Source: Nonomuraea solani (GTDB lineage: Bacteria > Actinomycetota > Actinomycetes > Streptosporangiales > Streptosporangiaceae). Taken from it: a DNA stretch of 64,000 nucleotides. Positions 18,441 to 26,499 of the stretch are shown here, piece after piece (the stretch's first letter is position 1; each line of letters starts with the position of its first letter). A program made the translations under genes and the position numbers. Where the stretch lies: contig NZ_FNVT01000002.1 in the NCBI RefSeq assembly GCF_900108335.1, positions 186,001-250,000 on the forward strand. The letters run 5' to 3'. The notes below the pieces were generated by a model. It did not search any database. It was not told the origin of the DNA and saw only the letters and a list, made by a program, of their open reading frames with translations.

Positions 18441-19178
18441 TCAGGCGAGGCCCCCGTCGACCCGCAGGACGTGTCCGGTGACGTACGCGGCGTCGTCGGA
18501 CAACAGGAAGGCGACAGCGCCGGCGATGTCGTCCGGGGTGCCGATCCGGCGCAGCGAGGTTCTTTCCAGGACGCGGTCGCGGGCCTTTCCCGGCATGTCC
18601 GAGATCATGGTGGTCTCGACCAGGCCGGGGGCGACCGCGTTCACACGGATACCCCGGGGGCCGAGTTCTTTCGCCAAGGAGAGGCTCAGGCCGATGACCC
18701 CGGCTTTCGCGGCGGAGTAATTGCACTGCCCTTCGCCTCCGAGGACTCCCACGGCGGAGGAGATGTTGACGATGACGCCGGCCCGGCGTTTCACGAACCG
18801 CAGGGCCATGGCCCGGCACATGTTCCAGACGCCGGTCAGGTCGGCGTCGATGACCTCTCGCCAGTCGTCTTGTGACATGAGGACAATGGGATGGTCGCGC
18901 AGGATGCCGGCGTTGTTCACGACGTGGGTGATGGGACCGATGGCGTCTTCCGCTTCGCGGACGAATTCCTCGACGGCCGTGAGATCGCTGACATCGCATG
19001 CGGCCGCGTGGCAGGTGGCGCCGTGCCGCCCGATCGCGGCCCGGCTATGTTCGGCCTCGTCGCCGGCATGCCGGGAGCAGCCGGCGATGTCATAGCCGTC
19101 TTGGGCGAGTCGCAGCGCGATCGCCCGGCCGATCCCACGGGAAAAGCCGGTGACCAGGGCGCGAGGTCGCTCGGTCAT
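18441..19178 (-). CDS. SDR-family 3-ketoacyl-ACP reductase (FabG-like)
   Basis: 245 aa short-chain dehydrogenase. The NADPH motif is TGFSRGIG, followed by NNAG, the catalytic Ser in NISSAVG and YSAAK. The C-terminal stretch (PDDIAGAVAFLLSD, VTGHVLRVDGG) is typical of FabG. I placed the start at the ATG of MTERPRALVTG, which has AAGGAAGG upstream; the longer open frame reaches into the divergent SARP promoter. It probably reduces the beta-keto group made by the neighbouring ketosynthases. Confidence 0.92.
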   Translation of the reverse strand: MTERPRALVTGFSRGIGRAIALRLAQDGYDIAGCSRHAGDEAEHSRAAIGRHGATCHAAACDVSDLTAVEEFVREAEDAIGPITHVVNNAGILRDHPIVLMSQDDWREVIDADLTGVWNMCRAMALRFVKRRAGVIVNISSAVGVLGGEGQCNYSAAKAGVIGLSLSLAKELGPRGIRVNAVAPGLVETTMISDMPGKARDRVLERTSLRRIGTPDDIAGAVAFLLSDDAAYVTGHVLRVDGGLA

Positions 19179-19284
19179 GTAAGCCTTCCTTTCCATTGTC
19201 ATCGCGGAGCCGGGAGCGGAATGGAGAACATGGTGGTCGGCATGACTGACGCCGTGCCTTACATGCGGGCTGACACCCGGCGCC

Positions 19285-19303
19285 TGTTCCACCCGTCGGA
19301 ACA
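19285..19303. promoter_or_regulatory. Operator-like dyad in divergent SARP/ketoreductase promoter
   Basis: TGTTCC and GGAACA (19285-19290, 19298-19303) form a perfect 6-bp dyad with a 7-nt spacer, inside the 192-nt region between the divergent ketoreductase and SARP genes. It could bind a regulator of both genes. No clear SARP heptamer direct repeats were seen by eye. Confidence 0.35.
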
Positions 19304-19370
19304 CTTTCTGCCATCTGGAGGGGGCGCGGGCGCAAGCTGATGTTTTCGTCCACCTCACCCGAGGACTGAT

Positions 19371-20150
19371 ATGTACGTCCGCTGCCTGGGCACTTTCATG
19401 GTCTGCATGGGTGATTCCGAAATCGTCATCCAGCCCTGCCGGAGAGCGCGACTGCTGATCGCTTTCCTGGTGAACGCCAACAGCGTGTTGTCCATCGACC
19501 AGATCAGCGCGGAGCTCTGGGGCGAAGATCCCTGCCCGGGCACCGCCAACTCGCTGCACGCCCAGGTCTCACGGCTGCGTAAGACCCTGACCGGCTGGGC
19601 GCCGGTCGGCCTGTCCACACAGTATCCGGGCTATGTGCTCACGATCGACGAGTCGTCGCTCGACATTACGAGGTTCACCCATCTTGCGGAGGCCTGCCGG
19701 CGGCACTGGCCCGCTGGCCCCGTCGCCGTCGTGGAGCATGCGCGTCAGGCGCTCGCGCTCTGGCTGGGCAGCCCCTTCCCAGGTCATCAGCTCGGCGCAC
19801 TCGGCCAGATGGCGAAGGTACGTCTCGAGGAGACCAGGCTGGCGACCCTTGAGATGCTCATGGACGCCAGCCTGGAGCTCGGCCAGCATCGGCAATCGGT
19901 GGGTGAGCTGAGGCAACTGGTGGTGGCACACCCGTTTCAGGAGAAGTTCTACGAGCAGTTGATGCTCGCCCTGTACCGTTCCGGCCGGCAAGGTGAGGCT
20001 CTGGCGGCTTTCGAGCAGGCTCGCAGCAGGTTGTCGGAGTCGCTGGGAGTGGATCCGTCACCCAGATTGCACCAGAGGATGACCCAGATCCTGCGGCACG
20101 ATCCGGCGCTGTGGAGCCCGTGCGATGAGCACCGTCTAGCCGCGGGCTGA
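19371..20150 (+). CDS. SARP-family pathway activator
   Basis: 259 aa, the size of small single-unit SARPs. Residues 1-95 form an OmpR-like winged helix (RARLLIAFLVNANSVLSIDQISAELWG, continuing to LHAQVSRLRK), and residues about 100-245 form the bacterial transcriptional activation domain (LYRSGRQGEALAAFEQARSRL). GAGG precedes the ATG. SARPs activate antibiotic genes, so it is the likely switch for the surrounding acyl/polyketide set. Its 3' end overlaps the end of the convergent malonyltransferase gene by 15 bp. Confidence 0.93.
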   Translation: MYVRCLGTFMVCMGDSEIVIQPCRRARLLIAFLVNANSVLSIDQISAELWGEDPCPGTANSLHAQVSRLRKTLTGWAPVGLSTQYPGYVLTIDESSLDITRFTHLAEACRRHWPAGPVAVVEHARQALALWLGSPFPGHQLGALGQMAKVRLEETRLATLEMLMDASLELGQHRQSVGELRQLVVAHPFQEKFYEQLMLALYRSGRQGEALAAFEQARSRLSESLGVDPSPRLHQRMTQILRHDPALWSPCDEHRLAAG

Positions 20151-21014
20151 GCCGGCCGTCAGGGAGAGCTCGGACCGGATTCGTTTCAGCATGCGAATGA
20201 GGATGCGAGCCTTCCCCATCGCCTCGAACGTAGCCCGGGGATGGCGTTCCAGGATCCACCGGATCGAGTCGGCCCAGCGCACGGGATGATCGATGTGCGC
20301 GGCGAGGGAACGCATGATCTCCTCGCGACGGTGCGGGCGGGCGGTCAGATTGGCGATCACGGGGAAGCGCGGCTCTTCGACGCCGATGTGCCGGAATCGC
20401 GCCGCGAACTCGGTGGCCGCCCGCGCCATGTGGGACGAATGGAAGGGGCCGCTCACCGCGAGCCGCCTGACGCTGGCCGCTCCGGCGGCGTCAAGGGCCA
20501 CTTCCGCCGCGCCGATCGAGTCCGGCGGGCCGGCCAGGACCAACTGTGTGGGCGTGTTGAAGTTGACGATCTCGACATCTTCGTGGTGGTTCGCGGCGAG
20601 CACGTGGCGGATCCGTTCCTCGTCCAGGCCGAGCACGACCGTCATCGCACCGCGCACCGCACCGGTCAGCTGGGCACGGGCCTGGACCAGCCGCAGACCG
20701 GTGCCAAAAGTGAGAGCGCCGGCGGCCTCCAGTGCGTTGTACTCGCCCAGGCTGTGACCGAGTGCCCCGTCGGGCTCACCCGCCGTCCCACGCCAGTGGC
20801 GGTACTCCAGAGCGTTGACGACGTACACGGCGGGCTGGGTGTAAAGGGTGTCGTCCAGCAGCCCGTCAGGGTTGTCGTGGCACAGTCTGCGCACCGAGTA
20901 TCCGAGGATCTCGTCGGCCTCGGCCGTCAGGTCGGGGTATTCGTCGAACAGTTCCCGGCCCATGCCGGCCTCCTGAACGCCCTGCCCGGGGAACATGACC
21001 ACCGTCTCGCTCAT
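20136..21014 (-). CDS. Discrete malonyl-CoA:ACP transacylase
   Basis: 292 aa FabD-type acyltransferase. The nucleophile is Ser88 in GHSLGE and the catalytic His is in SGPFHSSHM (about H192). MFPGQGVQ at the start is the family's oxyanion-side motif. Its ATG overlaps the ketosynthase stop (ATGA), so the two are coupled. Since the ketosynthase lacks an acyltransferase domain, this enzyme probably loads malonyl onto the free ACP in trans. Confidence 0.94.
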   Translation of the reverse strand: MSETVVMFPGQGVQEAGMGRELFDEYPDLTAEADEILGYSVRRLCHDNPDGLLDDTLYTQPAVYVVNALEYRHWRGTAGEPDGALGHSLGEYNALEAAGALTFGTGLRLVQARAQLTGAVRGAMTVVLGLDEERIRHVLAANHHEDVEIVNFNTPTQLVLAGPPDSIGAAEVALDAAGAASVRRLAVSGPFHSSHMARAATEFAARFRHIGVEEPRFPVIANLTARPHRREEIMRSLAAHIDHPVRWADSIRWILERHPRATFEAMGKARILIRMLKRIRSELSLTAGSARG

Positions 21015-22780
21015 CGTCGCGGCCTTCCCGTCTGGCCTTCCGGCAGGTCGTCAGGGGTGAACGCGGGCAGATGGCGGTGCTGGAACGGGTAGGGGACCAG
21101 CGGTATCCGGGCCGGGGGCGGAGCCCCCTGCCACTGGTCGGCCCAGTCGGCGGGGCCGCCGTTCAGCCAGGTCTGCGCCGCGGGGAAAGCCTCGCAGGTC
21201 TGGTCCGGAACGAGCACGGCTTCGTTCGCGGCTCCGCGCGCCAGCGCCGACGCCGCGACGGCCAGTTCGGCGTTGTCGCGTGCGAGGAGCACCCGCCGTA
21301 TCGGGAGCTGGGCTCGTCCGTTCTGCAAGGTGTGGGCGACGGCGTCGAAGGCGGGTGCGCCGGGCCGGGAAAGCAGTGCCTCCAGCCTTGCGGCGAGTAC
21401 GGGCATCGCCTCCTCGGTGGCGGTGCTCAGTGGGACCGGCATCGTCGTCCGCACGGGCGGCTGCTCCCGGACGGGCCGGGGTCCGGGCTCCTCGAGCACC
21501 ACGTGCGCGTTGGCGCCTCCTACTCCGAACGAGTTCACTCCGGCCCGTCGCGGCCCTTGACCGGAATCGGGCCAGTCGGCCGTCCGCTCGGCGATCGCGA
21601 TCGGGATGTCGGTCAGGTCGATGCGGTGGTTGAGGCGGCGGAATCCGGGTGTCGGCGGTATGGCCCGGTGCCGCAGTACGAGGATGGCCTTGGCGAGGCC
21701 GGCGGCCCCGGCCGAGCCTTCCAGGTGCCCGATGTTGGCTTTGACCGATCCGAGCCAGAGCCTCCCTTCGGGCCCGTTGATCCGTTTCCGGGCGCCGCCG
21801 GGCAACGACTCCATGAGCCGGAGCAGGCCCTTGACCTCGTGGGAGTCACCGAGCTGGGTCCCGGCCGCGTGAGCCTCGATGTATCCGATGTCGGCCAGGT
21901 TCAGGCCGGCCTGGGCGAGAGCACCGCCGACGAGCGTGGACTGCCCTTCAGGGTCGGTCAGAACCATGCCCCCGGAGCGCCCGTCGTGGTTGAGCCGGCA
22001 GCCGCGAATGACGGCGTGTACGGGGTCACCGTCGGCGAGGGCATCGTCCAGGCGTTTGAGCACGAAACAGAACGCACCTTCGCCTCGTACGTAGCCGTCG
22101 GCGGAGGCGTCGAAACTGGCCGCCTGGCCGGTCGGCGACAGCGCTCCGAACCGCATCATCACGGCATGCATGTAACCGTGCAGGAAGTGGTTGGCGCTGG
22201 CGACGACCGCGCAGCGGTAATCCCCCGCACGCAGGCCGGAGACCGCCATGCCGACGGCGGTGAGGCCCCCGGAGCAGGCGGTGTCGAGAGTGATGCTGGG
22301 GCCGCGCAGGTCGTACTGGTAGGAGATGCGGTTTGCCAGGAAGGTCTGCAGAAGTCCGAGCGCGGAGTAGCGATCCACGGCACCCACGTCGGCCATGCGC
22401 TGACGCCAGTCGTGGGCGGTGGTCGAGACGAAGACGGCCGTGTCGCTCCCGGCCAGCGTCTCGGGCACCGTCGCGGCGCTCTCGAACGCGTGCCAGCTCG
22501 CTTCGAGCAGCAGGCGCTGCTGCGGGTCCAGCCATGCGGCCATCCGGGGCGAGATGCCGAACAGCTCCGCGTCGAAGCCGTCGATGTCGTCCAGAAGGGA
22601 AGCCCACGGCTTCTCGACGCCGGCCAGCTCCGGACGGAACCCCATCATCCGATCACCGGTGACGGGCTCCATGGTCGTCCGGCCCTCCAGGAGCAGGTCC
22701 CAGAACGCCTCGGCGTCGTCGGCACCCGGTACGCGGGCCGACATGCCGATCACGGCGACAGGGAGGGCGGTGGTCGTCAT
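21011..22780 (-). CDS. Stand-alone type-I-like polyketide ketosynthase
   Basis: 589 aa from the ATG of MTTTALP, with GGAAGG upstream. Residues 8-440 are a modular-PKS-type KS with Cys169 in DTACSGG, His304 in EAHAAGT (usually EAHGTGT) and His352 in KANIGH. After the KS come a linker and a C-terminal tail of about 40 residues (IPLVPYPFQHRHLP) that resembles the post-AT linker of modular PKSs, although no acyltransferase domain is present. It is coupled by a 4-nt overlap to the discrete malonyltransferase. It probably works iteratively with the separate ACP and ketoreductase; iteration number and product are unknown. Confidence 0.9.
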   Translation of the reverse strand: MTTTALPVAVIGMSARVPGADDAEAFWDLLLEGRTTMEPVTGDRMMGFRPELAGVEKPWASLLDDIDGFDAELFGISPRMAAWLDPQQRLLLEASWHAFESAATVPETLAGSDTAVFVSTTAHDWRQRMADVGAVDRYSALGLLQTFLANRISYQYDLRGPSITLDTACSGGLTAVGMAVSGLRAGDYRCAVVASANHFLHGYMHAVMMRFGALSPTGQAASFDASADGYVRGEGAFCFVLKRLDDALADGDPVHAVIRGCRLNHDGRSGGMVLTDPEGQSTLVGGALAQAGLNLADIGYIEAHAAGTQLGDSHEVKGLLRLMESLPGGARKRINGPEGRLWLGSVKANIGHLEGSAGAAGLAKAILVLRHRAIPPTPGFRRLNHRIDLTDIPIAIAERTADWPDSGQGPRRAGVNSFGVGGANAHVVLEEPGPRPVREQPPVRTTMPVPLSTATEEAMPVLAARLEALLSRPGAPAFDAVAHTLQNGRAQLPIRRVLLARDNAELAVAASALARGAANEAVLVPDQTCEAFPAAQTWLNGGPADWADQWQGAPPPARIPLVPYPFQHRHLPAFTPDDLPEGQTGRPRR

Positions 22781-23060
22781 CTGTGAGTGCCTTCCGTTCG
22801 CGGGGATGTCTACGGAACGTGCGCCCGGCGAACCCGCCGCCCCATAGCCGGTCCCAGTCTCGCCGCATCGGCTGACCGGCCACCCAACCATCTGGCCACC
22901 CCACGTGTCAGCAGCGGTGTCAGCGAAGGCGTGGTGCTCGTAGCCCTGGCCTCGTATTACGAATGGCCCGACCGTACGGAGATCGCCGAATGACCCTCAT
23001 CACCGAGGCGAGGTCGAGAGTGGAGACGCTGGTCGACCAGGACAGCTTCATGGAACTCGG

Positions 23061-23190
23061 ATGAACGCCATCTGCGAGCGCGTCATCAGCACCCTGCGCC
23101 GCGAACTCCTGGACCGGATCCTGATCCTCAATGAACACCACCTGGCCCAGGGGTATCTGATCCACTCGAACGAGCACCGGGCAGCGGAGT
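23061..23190 (+). mobile_element. Integrase-type IS C-terminal remnant
   Basis: NAICERVISTLRRELLDRILI followed by LNEHHLAQ and HSNEHRAA matches the end of the integrase core of actinobacterial IS transposases. Only about 45 codons survive, with no terminal repeats visible. It lies between the ketosynthase and symporter genes and marks a likely edge of the PKS set. Confidence 0.72.
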
Positions 23191-23322
23191 TCAGCGTGGA
23201 CTATGGATCTCTGGTCGTCGCGGTGGACGTCCCTGTGCGATCCGTACCTTCGGCGTAAGCCTCTCGACGGCCGGCAACGCCTGCGAGGACGCCGCCCCGG
23301 GTGCTCGGAGCGAACGGCGGAA

Positions 23323-23354
23323 CACGATCGGACGGGGCGGCCCGTCCGATCGTG
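23323..23354. terminator. Terminator of the symporter gene
   Basis: Perfect 14-bp arms (23323-23336, 23341-23354) with a GCGG tetraloop, 12 nt downstream of the symporter stop at 23367. Confidence 0.85.
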
Positions 23355-23366
23355 CGGGTGAGGAGG

Positions 23367-24656
23367 TTATGCGAGCGCCGGTTCGCCGGAGGGGCGCGGC
23401 GCGCTCACCGGGCCCTCGTCGAGCGGCTGCGGAGGAGCGTTGAGCACCGCCTCGTCGATACGTCCCTCGCCGCGCGCGACGAGGACCGGCACCACGATCT
23501 GGCCGGCGACGTTGGTGGCGGTCCTGATCATGTCGAGGATCGGGTCGATGGCCAGCAGCAGGCCGACGCCCTCCAGGGGCAGGCCCAGCGTGCTGAGCGT
23601 CAGGGTCAGCATGACGGTCGCGCCCGTCAAACCCGCCGTGGCGGCCGAGCCGACCACCGAGACGAACGCGATCAGCAGGTAGTCGCCCACCCCGAGCGAC
23701 ACGCCGAACACCTGGGCCACGAAGATCGCCGCCAGCGCCGGGTAGATCGAGGCGCAGCCGTCCATCTTGGTGGTGGCGCCGAACGGCACCGCGAACGAGG
23801 CGTAGTCGCGATCGACGCCGAGGCGCTCGATCGTGACCTTCTGCGTCAGCGGCAGCGTGCCGACCGACGAGCGCGAGACGAAGGCCAGCTCGATCGCGGG
23901 CCAGGCGTTGCGGAAGAACGCGATCGGGTTGACCTTGCCGACCAGCGCGAGCAGCGCCGGGTAGACGGCCAGCAGGACGATGAAGCAGCCGATATAGACG
24001 CCGAGGCTGAGCTTGGCCAGCGGCGCGAGCAGGTCCCAGCCGTACGTGGAGACGGCCTTGCCGATCAGGCCCGCCGTACCGATGGGCGCCAGGCGGATGA
24101 CCCACCACAGCGCCTTCTGCACCAGTTCGAGGACCGAGCGGCTGAAGGTGAGGAACGGCTCGGCCTTCTCGCCGACCGCCAGGGCCGCGGCGCCGAGCAC
24201 GACCCCCAGGAAGACGATCTGGAGGACATTGAGTTCGGTGAACGCCGTGACGATGTTCGTCGGGATGATGCCGGTGAGGAAGTCGACCCAGGATCCGACG
24301 TGCTCGGGCGCCTTCGCACCCGCCGTGCTCAGGGCAACGCCCTGACCGGGATTGATGATCAGGCCGAGGCCGATGCCGACGATGACGGCGATCAGCGCGG
24401 TGGCCAGGAACCAGAACAACGTCTTGCCCGCCAGCCTGGCCGCGCCGTTGACGTTGCGCAGGTTGGCGACGCTGACCACGACGGCGGCGAACACCAGCGG
24501 CGGCACCGCCAGCTTGAGCAGCTGGACGAAGATCGCTCCGACTTCGGTGAGGGTGGCGGCGAGCCAGGCGAGGTCCCAGACGCGGGCGGCGAAGCCGAGG
24601 GCGACCCCCAGGACCAGGCCCAGCAGCAACTGCAGGGAGAAAGAGAATCTCTTCAC
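23367..24656 (-). CDS. Dicarboxylate/amino acid:cation symporter (DAACS)
   Basis: About 429 aa from the GTG of VKRFSFSLQLLLGLVLG, the usual start of relatives; an ATG 27 nt upstream is possible but lacks a ribosome site. About eight membrane segments and two re-entrant loops are expected. The signatures are SRSSVGTLPLTQK and, in place of the Na+-binding NMDGT motif, TKMDGCASIYPAL, as I recall from actinobacterial members. It imports C4-dicarboxylates or acidic/sulfur amino acids with a cation. It is divergent from a cysteine-dioxygenase-like gene, which hints at cystine or a related amino acid as substrate; this is inferred. Confidence 0.9.
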   Translation of the reverse strand: MKRFSFSLQLLLGLVLGVALGFAARVWDLAWLAATLTEVGAIFVQLLKLAVPPLVFAAVVVSVANLRNVNGAARLAGKTLFWFLATALIAVIVGIGLGLIINPGQGVALSTAGAKAPEHVGSWVDFLTGIIPTNIVTAFTELNVLQIVFLGVVLGAAALAVGEKAEPFLTFSRSVLELVQKALWWVIRLAPIGTAGLIGKAVSTYGWDLLAPLAKLSLGVYIGCFIVLLAVYPALLALVGKVNPIAFFRNAWPAIELAFVSRSSVGTLPLTQKVTIERLGVDRDYASFAVPFGATTKMDGCASIYPALAAIFVAQVFGVSLGVGDYLLIAFVSVVGSAATAGLTGATVMLTLTLSTLGLPLEGVGLLLAIDPILDMIRTATNVAGQIVVPVLVARGEGRIDEAVLNAPPQPLDEGPVSAPRPSGEPALA

Positions 24657-24868
24657 GATGAGGAAGGCTCCGAAAGGGCGCATGCCTGGGAGGGCATGCG
24701 AGAAGGGGGTGAGTGAGGGGCGGGCGCTACATCCGAGCGCGGTCAGTGGCAGAGGGAGCCGGTCAGACGGCAGAGATCGATGTGCGGTCGCTCAATGGGC
24801 CACACAGGCAGAAACGGCCAGTAAGTCGTACGAATGGGTTGGCATCCCGACTGTAAGAGTGATCTCCT

Positions 24869-24959
24869 TCCCAAATCAAGACTTTCCCGATCGGAAATTT
24901 GGGACACACGCTGCGGGCGATCTTGTGCTAGCTTTTCCATATCTTTCTAGTAGAGAAAG
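24869..24959. promoter_or_regulatory. Nested dyads in the symporter/cupin divergent promoter
   Basis: TCCCAAAT (24869-24876) and ATTTGGGA (24897-24904) are perfect arms enclosing the 8-bp palindrome CCGATCGG (24887-24894). A second dyad, CTTTCT/AGAAAG (24943-24948, 24954-24959), overlaps a candidate -10 TCTAGT (24946-24951), paired with TTGTGC at 24923-24928. This fits an operator controlling the cupin gene and perhaps the symporter. Confidence 0.45.
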
Positions 24960-24967
24960 TAGGGATT

Positions 24968-25480
24968 ATGGGCACCGATCTCGCCGCCCTCGCCACCACC
25001 CACCGGCCGTACGAACCGGAGGAGTGCGCCGAACTCGCCCGCCGGGCCGCAGAGCTCGTCGACATCGGCGAGCTACCGCGCGGCGGGCCCGGAGGATACG
25101 TGCTGCTGTGGTCGGACGAGCACTCCATCGCATGGCTCAACACCTGGTGGGAGGCTCGCGACACCGGCTTCCACGACCACGACGGATCGGCGGTCGGCGT
25201 GCACGTCCTGGCAGGAAGAGTCTCCAACGAAGGGCTTCCCATCGGAGGCGCGCGGCGGGCCGGGGTCTACGGAGCGGGCGAGTCGTTCTCCTTCCCCGGA
25301 ACCGGCATCCACCGGATGGATCACCAGGCGGGCGCGATCACGATCCACGTCTACTCGCCACCACTGCGCGGCATCGGACACTACGAGGTGGTGGACGGGT
25401 TCCTGCGACGTACGCCCGGCTCCCCTGACGAGGCCTCGCCACCGAGCCCGGGGCTGCGGGAGGCGCTCGGCGTCGGCTGA
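24968..25480 (+). CDS. Cysteine dioxygenase-like cupin protein
   Basis: 170 aa with a cupin core. FHDHDGS (two metal-binding His) and GIHRMDH (third His) match the iron site of the cysteine dioxygenase/thiol dioxygenase family, which oxidises cysteine or related thiols to sulfinates. Its ATG is preceded by a short AGTAGGG site very close to the predicted promoter. It is divergent from the symporter, so uptake and oxidation of a sulfur amino acid is a reasonable but unproven pairing. Confidence 0.82.
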   Translation: MGTDLAALATTHRPYEPEECAELARRAAELVDIGELPRGGPGGYVLLWSDEHSIAWLNTWWEARDTGFHDHDGSAVGVHVLAGRVSNEGLPIGGARRAGVYGAGESFSFPGTGIHRMDHQAGAITIHVYSPPLRGIGHYEVVDGFLRRTPGSPDEASPPSPGLREALGVG

Positions 25481-26031
25481 TCGAGATCACCAGCGGTCAG
25501 GTCGAGCACGGGCCGGACGGCCCAAGTCATTACCCCGCCGCCGGGGCCGGCCCGTCCACCAGGCTCTGCGACCATTGCCGCATCCCGGGCTCCGGCTCGG
25601 TCAGGCAGTACCGGCGGAACAGCACGGCACCGCCATCTGCAGGACGGCATCTTCCCCCGTCGCCGTCCTGGCGGCGACCTCGCACGCTCACCCCTCGCAG
25701 ACTTTCTCCCCGAGCGACAACCTCAAGGGATCAGCTCTGCCCTCGCGTTGGCGCGCAGGCCGCCGCCGCCAGCAGCGCGTCGGGGTTGTTGTCCCGATTG
25801 ATCGCCACGGTGATCGGGGTCAGCGTCAGCACCAGCGCGGCCAGCAGCCGTGCGGTGCAGGATGATCATCGCGGCGACGCCTTCCAGCACCTGGAGCACC
25901 CGCGACGGCTTCGTCGAGCGCACCTCCTCCGGCGGCGGCGTCAGCCTCGACGCGCCGACGCTGCAGGCCGGCATCGGCGAGGCGCGCTGGTGATCTTCTC
26001 GCGGAATCGGCCATTCATGAGAACCACTTCG
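25481..26031. other. Gene-free stretch with short coding-like fragments
   Basis: 550 bases without an intact gene. A plus-strand piece at 25862-25993 (FVERTSSGGGVSLDAPTLQAG) has strong GC3 and faintly resembles an aldehyde dehydrogenase end. A minus-strand piece near 25725-25870 (LLAALVLTLTPITVAINRD) is also coding-like. Both are probably debris. Confidence 0.4.
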
Positions 26032-26421
26032 TCACGCGCCGAGTGCGGTCAGTGCCCGGCGAGTGACGTCGGCCGGGGCTGCGGCGATGACGCCGTTGAG
26101 TGCGTCCATCGAGTTCTGAAGGTCGGTGATGGCCTGAGCGATGCGGTCGCGCTCCTGGTAAAGGTCGGCGAGCAGGTCTGAGCAGGTGGGGACGAGACGG
26201 TCGCCGGTGTCCCGCAGGCACGGCAGAACCGTGGTGATCGTCGAGGTGCTCAGGCCGGCAGCCAGCAGGCTACGAATGCGGCGGACGATGGCAACATCCT
26301 CTTCGACGTATTCCCGGTAACCGCTGGGGCGCCGCTGCGGGTGGAGCAGACCCTGCTCCTCGTAATAGCGCAGCAGGTGCACGGCCACGCCGGTCCGCCG
26401 GGACAGCTCGCCGATGCGCAC
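26032..26421 (-). CDS. MerR-family regulator
   Basis: 129 aa. The N-terminal MerR winged helix is clear: MRIGELSRRTGVAVHLLRYYE with EEQGLLHPQRRPSGYREY. A dimerisation coiled coil follows (DLYQERDRIAQAITDLQNSMD). A single Cys in LPCLRDTGDR and one in PTCSDL could sense a ligand, but no metal-specific motif is clear. It is divergent from the MFS exporter, whose promoter carries a MerR-type dyad in an overlong spacer, so it probably controls that exporter by untwisting the promoter. Confidence 0.9.
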   Translation of the reverse strand: MRIGELSRRTGVAVHLLRYYEEQGLLHPQRRPSGYREYVEEDVAIVRRIRSLLAAGLSTSTITTVLPCLRDTGDRLVPTCSDLLADLYQERDRIAQAITDLQNSMDALNGVIAAAPADVTRRALTALGA

Positions 26422-26460
26422 GAGGACCTCCTGATGGCCGGGCGGACATTGCCGCCCGCC

Positions 26461-26492
26461 TTGACTCTCATACCGATATGAGACTTTAGCGT
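26461..26492 (+). promoter_or_regulatory. MerR-type promoter and operator of the MFS gene
   Basis: -35 TTGACT (26461-26466) and -10 TAGCGT (26487-26492) are separated by 20 bp, longer than normal, as in MerR-controlled promoters. A perfect dyad, TCTCATA and TATGAGA (26466-26472, 26477-26483), fills the spacer. Transcription would start near 26499-26500. Confidence 0.7.
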
Positions 26493-26499
26493 GTGCGGC

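Noticed and set aside
21071..22786. 571-aa plus-strand frame opposite the ketosynthase
   Set aside because: Shadow of the ketosynthase; no recognisable motif.
25862..25993. Possible aldehyde dehydrogenase C-terminal fragment
   Set aside because: Similarity is limited to a short Ser/Gly-rich stretch; too weak to name.
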